Both the position numbers and the translations under genes were made by a program. The notes beneath the pieces were generated by a model. The model ran no database searches. It had not been told where the DNA came from and saw nothing but the letters and a program-made list of their open reading frames with translations. A stretch of 5,015 bases of DNA, taken from positions 1-5,015 of the forward strand of contig JAITAW010000088.1 in the NCBI GenBank assembly GCA_031283905.1, in the 5' to 3' direction. The number at the start of each line of letters is the position of its first letter. The stretch's first letter is position 1. This DNA comes from Treponema sp. (GTDB taxonomy: Bacteria > Spirochaetota > Spirochaetia > Treponematales > Breznakiellaceae). This document shows positions 3,688-5,015 of the stretch, one piece after another.

Positions 3688-4965
3688 ATGGTAACGATGA
3701 CAATCCGCCGTTCACTGTCGTGGACTATAATCAGGTATGTAACCGGAGAAATTCTTTTTTCTTTTTCTGTCTCGTTCCTTTTTTTCTTTTTTATCTTCTT
3801 TGTAAACCAGCTTCTGCTCATGGCTCAGCAAATCCTCACGAAGAAAGTGCCTGTTCAGCAAGTGGCGTTGCTGATAATCTACGCGATTCCGCAAATCATG
3901 TCGTTGTCGGCGCCGTTCGCATCGCTTGTCGGGGTCTTGATGACCATAGGGCGGCTTGCTTCGGACAACGAGGCGCTGGTTATGCTTTCGTCCGGGCTTT
4001 CGTATAAAAATATTTTTATGCCGAGTCTTTTTATGGGAATCGTCATTTCGCTGGCGTCTTTTTTTACCAACGATGTACTGATGCCTGCGGGAAATTTGCA
4101 GTTTAATAAATTGTACCGGCAAATTCTCGTATCCACTCCGGCGCTGGAACTAGAATCCAATTCAGTGAAACGGTACAGAGATACGGTGATCGTTACGGGA
4201 AACGTCGCGGGGAATTCCATTGACAATATTTTTATCCTTGACAAAACTGCGGACGGCGAACGCAGGCTCATCATGGCGAAAAACGCTCAACTGCGGGACG
4301 CGGGTAAAGAAGGGTTGAGTCTTGATTTGACCAACGCTTTTATTCAGTCGTCAAAAGAGATCGCCAAATTCGATTACGATTATGCGTCAAGCGCTTTCCT
4401 GCGGTATCAGGTGTCTCAGGAAGACCTGATACAATCGTCGACATCCATTAGTCCGAGGGAAATGAGTTCTATTGACGTTTATAAGGAGATAGGCTCAAAG
4501 AGAATAGCGTTGCGGACGCGGCTTGACGCGCAGTACAACAAGGTTTTGAAGCAATCCCTTGCTCTGGAAGAGAGTCTGAGGGACGGGCCGTCCGGCGCGG
4601 CATGGAACCGGCGCGGGGCGATGGAAACTGATTTCGCAAAAGAACACGCCGTGGCGGCGGAGATCAAAAAAGACAGGAGCTTGTCGCAGTACCTTTTGGA
4701 ATTTTACAAAAAGTTTTCTCTGCCCTTTGGGGCGTTCGCGTTTGTGTTTCTGGCAATCCCCCTGGGATTGTTTGCGAAAAAAAGCGGCCAGACCGTAGGC
4801 TTTCTGGTGGGAGTCGTCATTTCCGTTGCCTATTGGGTGTTTCTTTTCGGAGGACAGACGCTTGGGTTGCGCGCCGGTTACTCGCCTTTCTGGACCATGT
4901 GGTTTCCCGATATTCTTACTATGGGCATAGGGCTTGTTCTGTGCGTAAAAAGGATCCGCAAATGA
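3688..4965 (+). CDS. lptF: LptF/LptG (YjgP/YjgQ) family permease, first of the pair
   Basis: 425 residues from ATG 3688; ATG 3697 (MTIRRSLSWTIIRYVTGEI) is equally plausible and the frame is open back to TTG 3598. Layout is that of the family: N-terminal IIRYVTGEIL leading into helix 1 (about 20-42), helix 2 (57-78), the conserved GRLASDNEALVMLSSG at 78-93, helix 3 (100-117), a periplasmic beta domain, then FSLPFGAFAFVFLAIPLGL at 353-371 starting helix 4, and helices 5 and 6 (378-397, 407-421). LptF and LptG form a heterodimer that, with the ATPase LptB, lifts lipopolysaccharide-type lipids from the inner membrane and feeds the Lpt bridge. A charged segment at about 268-340 precedes helix 4, making it longer than the roughly 366-residue E. 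coli protein. The next gene overlaps its stop (ATGA). If the host is a treponeme without classical LPS, the cargo is probably another envelope lipid. F versus G naming is by gene order and is tentative. Confidence 0.88.
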   Translation: MVTMTIRRSLSWTIIRYVTGEILFSFSVSFLFFFFIFFVNQLLLMAQQILTKKVPVQQVALLIIYAIPQIMSLSAPFASLVGVLMTIGRLASDNEALVMLSSGLSYKNIFMPSLFMGIVISLASFFTNDVLMPAGNLQFNKLYRQILVSTPALELESNSVKRYRDTVIVTGNVAGNSIDNIFILDKTADGERRLIMAKNAQLRDAGKEGLSLDLTNAFIQSSKEIAKFDYDYASSAFLRYQVSQEDLIQSSTSISPREMSSIDVYKEIGSKRIALRTRLDAQYNKVLKQSLALEESLRDGPSGAAWNRRGAMETDFAKEHAVAAEIKKDRSLSQYLLEFYKKFSLPFGAFAFVFLAIPLGLFAKKSGQTVGFLVGVVISVAYWVFLFGGQTLGLRAGYSPFWTMWFPDILTMGIGLVLCVKRIRK

Positions 4966-5015
4966 TGACATTGGACAGGTATCTGGCGCGGCAGTTCATG
5001 CCGATCTTCATTATC
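4962..5015 (+). CDS. lptG: LptF/LptG family permease, second of the pair (N-terminal 18 residues, runs off right edge)
   Basis: ATG 4962 overlaps the preceding TGA as ATGA and has AAGGA (4950-4954) 7 bases upstream. The visible start MMTLDRYLARQFMPIFII is the classic opening of this family (TLDRYL followed by the first membrane helix). Overlap implies translational coupling, as expected for two subunits made in equal amounts. The lptG name follows from position after an LptF-like gene. Confidence 0.8.
   Translation, partial: MMTLDRYLARQFMPIFII

Overview
The window looks like part of a mid-GC bacterial chromosome. A termite-gut type Treponema or a related spirochaete is my best guess. The clues are the LptF/LptG pair, a tRNA-Arg of ordinary spirochaete form, a degenerate member of a small DTG aspartic protease family that I associate with Treponema, and long intergenic regions full of repeats and broken reading frames. 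This assignment is inference from recognition, not from any search.

Positions 1-950 are read leftwards. They hold the start of an ABC-type permease that runs off the left edge, a frameshifted aspartic protease pseudogene (304-682), a 9-codon remnant (717-746) and a 48-codon cysteine-rich small ORF with a strong Shine-Dalgarno (804-950). An AT-rich stretch at 977-1006 carries promoter-like elements on both strands. Rightwards it could drive a roughly 155-nt structured RNA ending in a T7 tract near 1167.

Positions 1170-2446 hold no convincing intact gene. They contain isolated expression signals (promoter TTGACT-18-TATACT, two good Shine-Dalgarno/ATG pairs), hairpins, three 21-bp repeats, and a striking array of six full plus one partial 63-bp tandem repeats (1815-2227). 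A GC-rich, palindrome-rich tail follows. One frame through the array starts with a good ribosome site and is interrupted by eight stops, so the array may be a decayed repeat-protein gene.

Positions 2447-5015 are ordinary chromosome read rightwards. A 29-codon ORF overlaps a lipoprotein of the phosphodiester glycosidase (NAGPA) family. The tRNA-Arg(TCG) lies convergent to it, and its terminator sits inside the end of the lipoprotein gene. A fresh promoter then precedes an lptF-like gene that overlaps, by ATGA, the start of an lptG-like gene. LptF and LptG together form the membrane part of a lipid/LPS-type export ABC transporter. Treponemes lack classical LPS, so the cargo may be another envelope glycolipid. 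I saw no mobile element with a transposase, no CRISPR array and no defence system. The most unusual structure is the 63-bp array with its paired GTTCT/AGAAC boxes.
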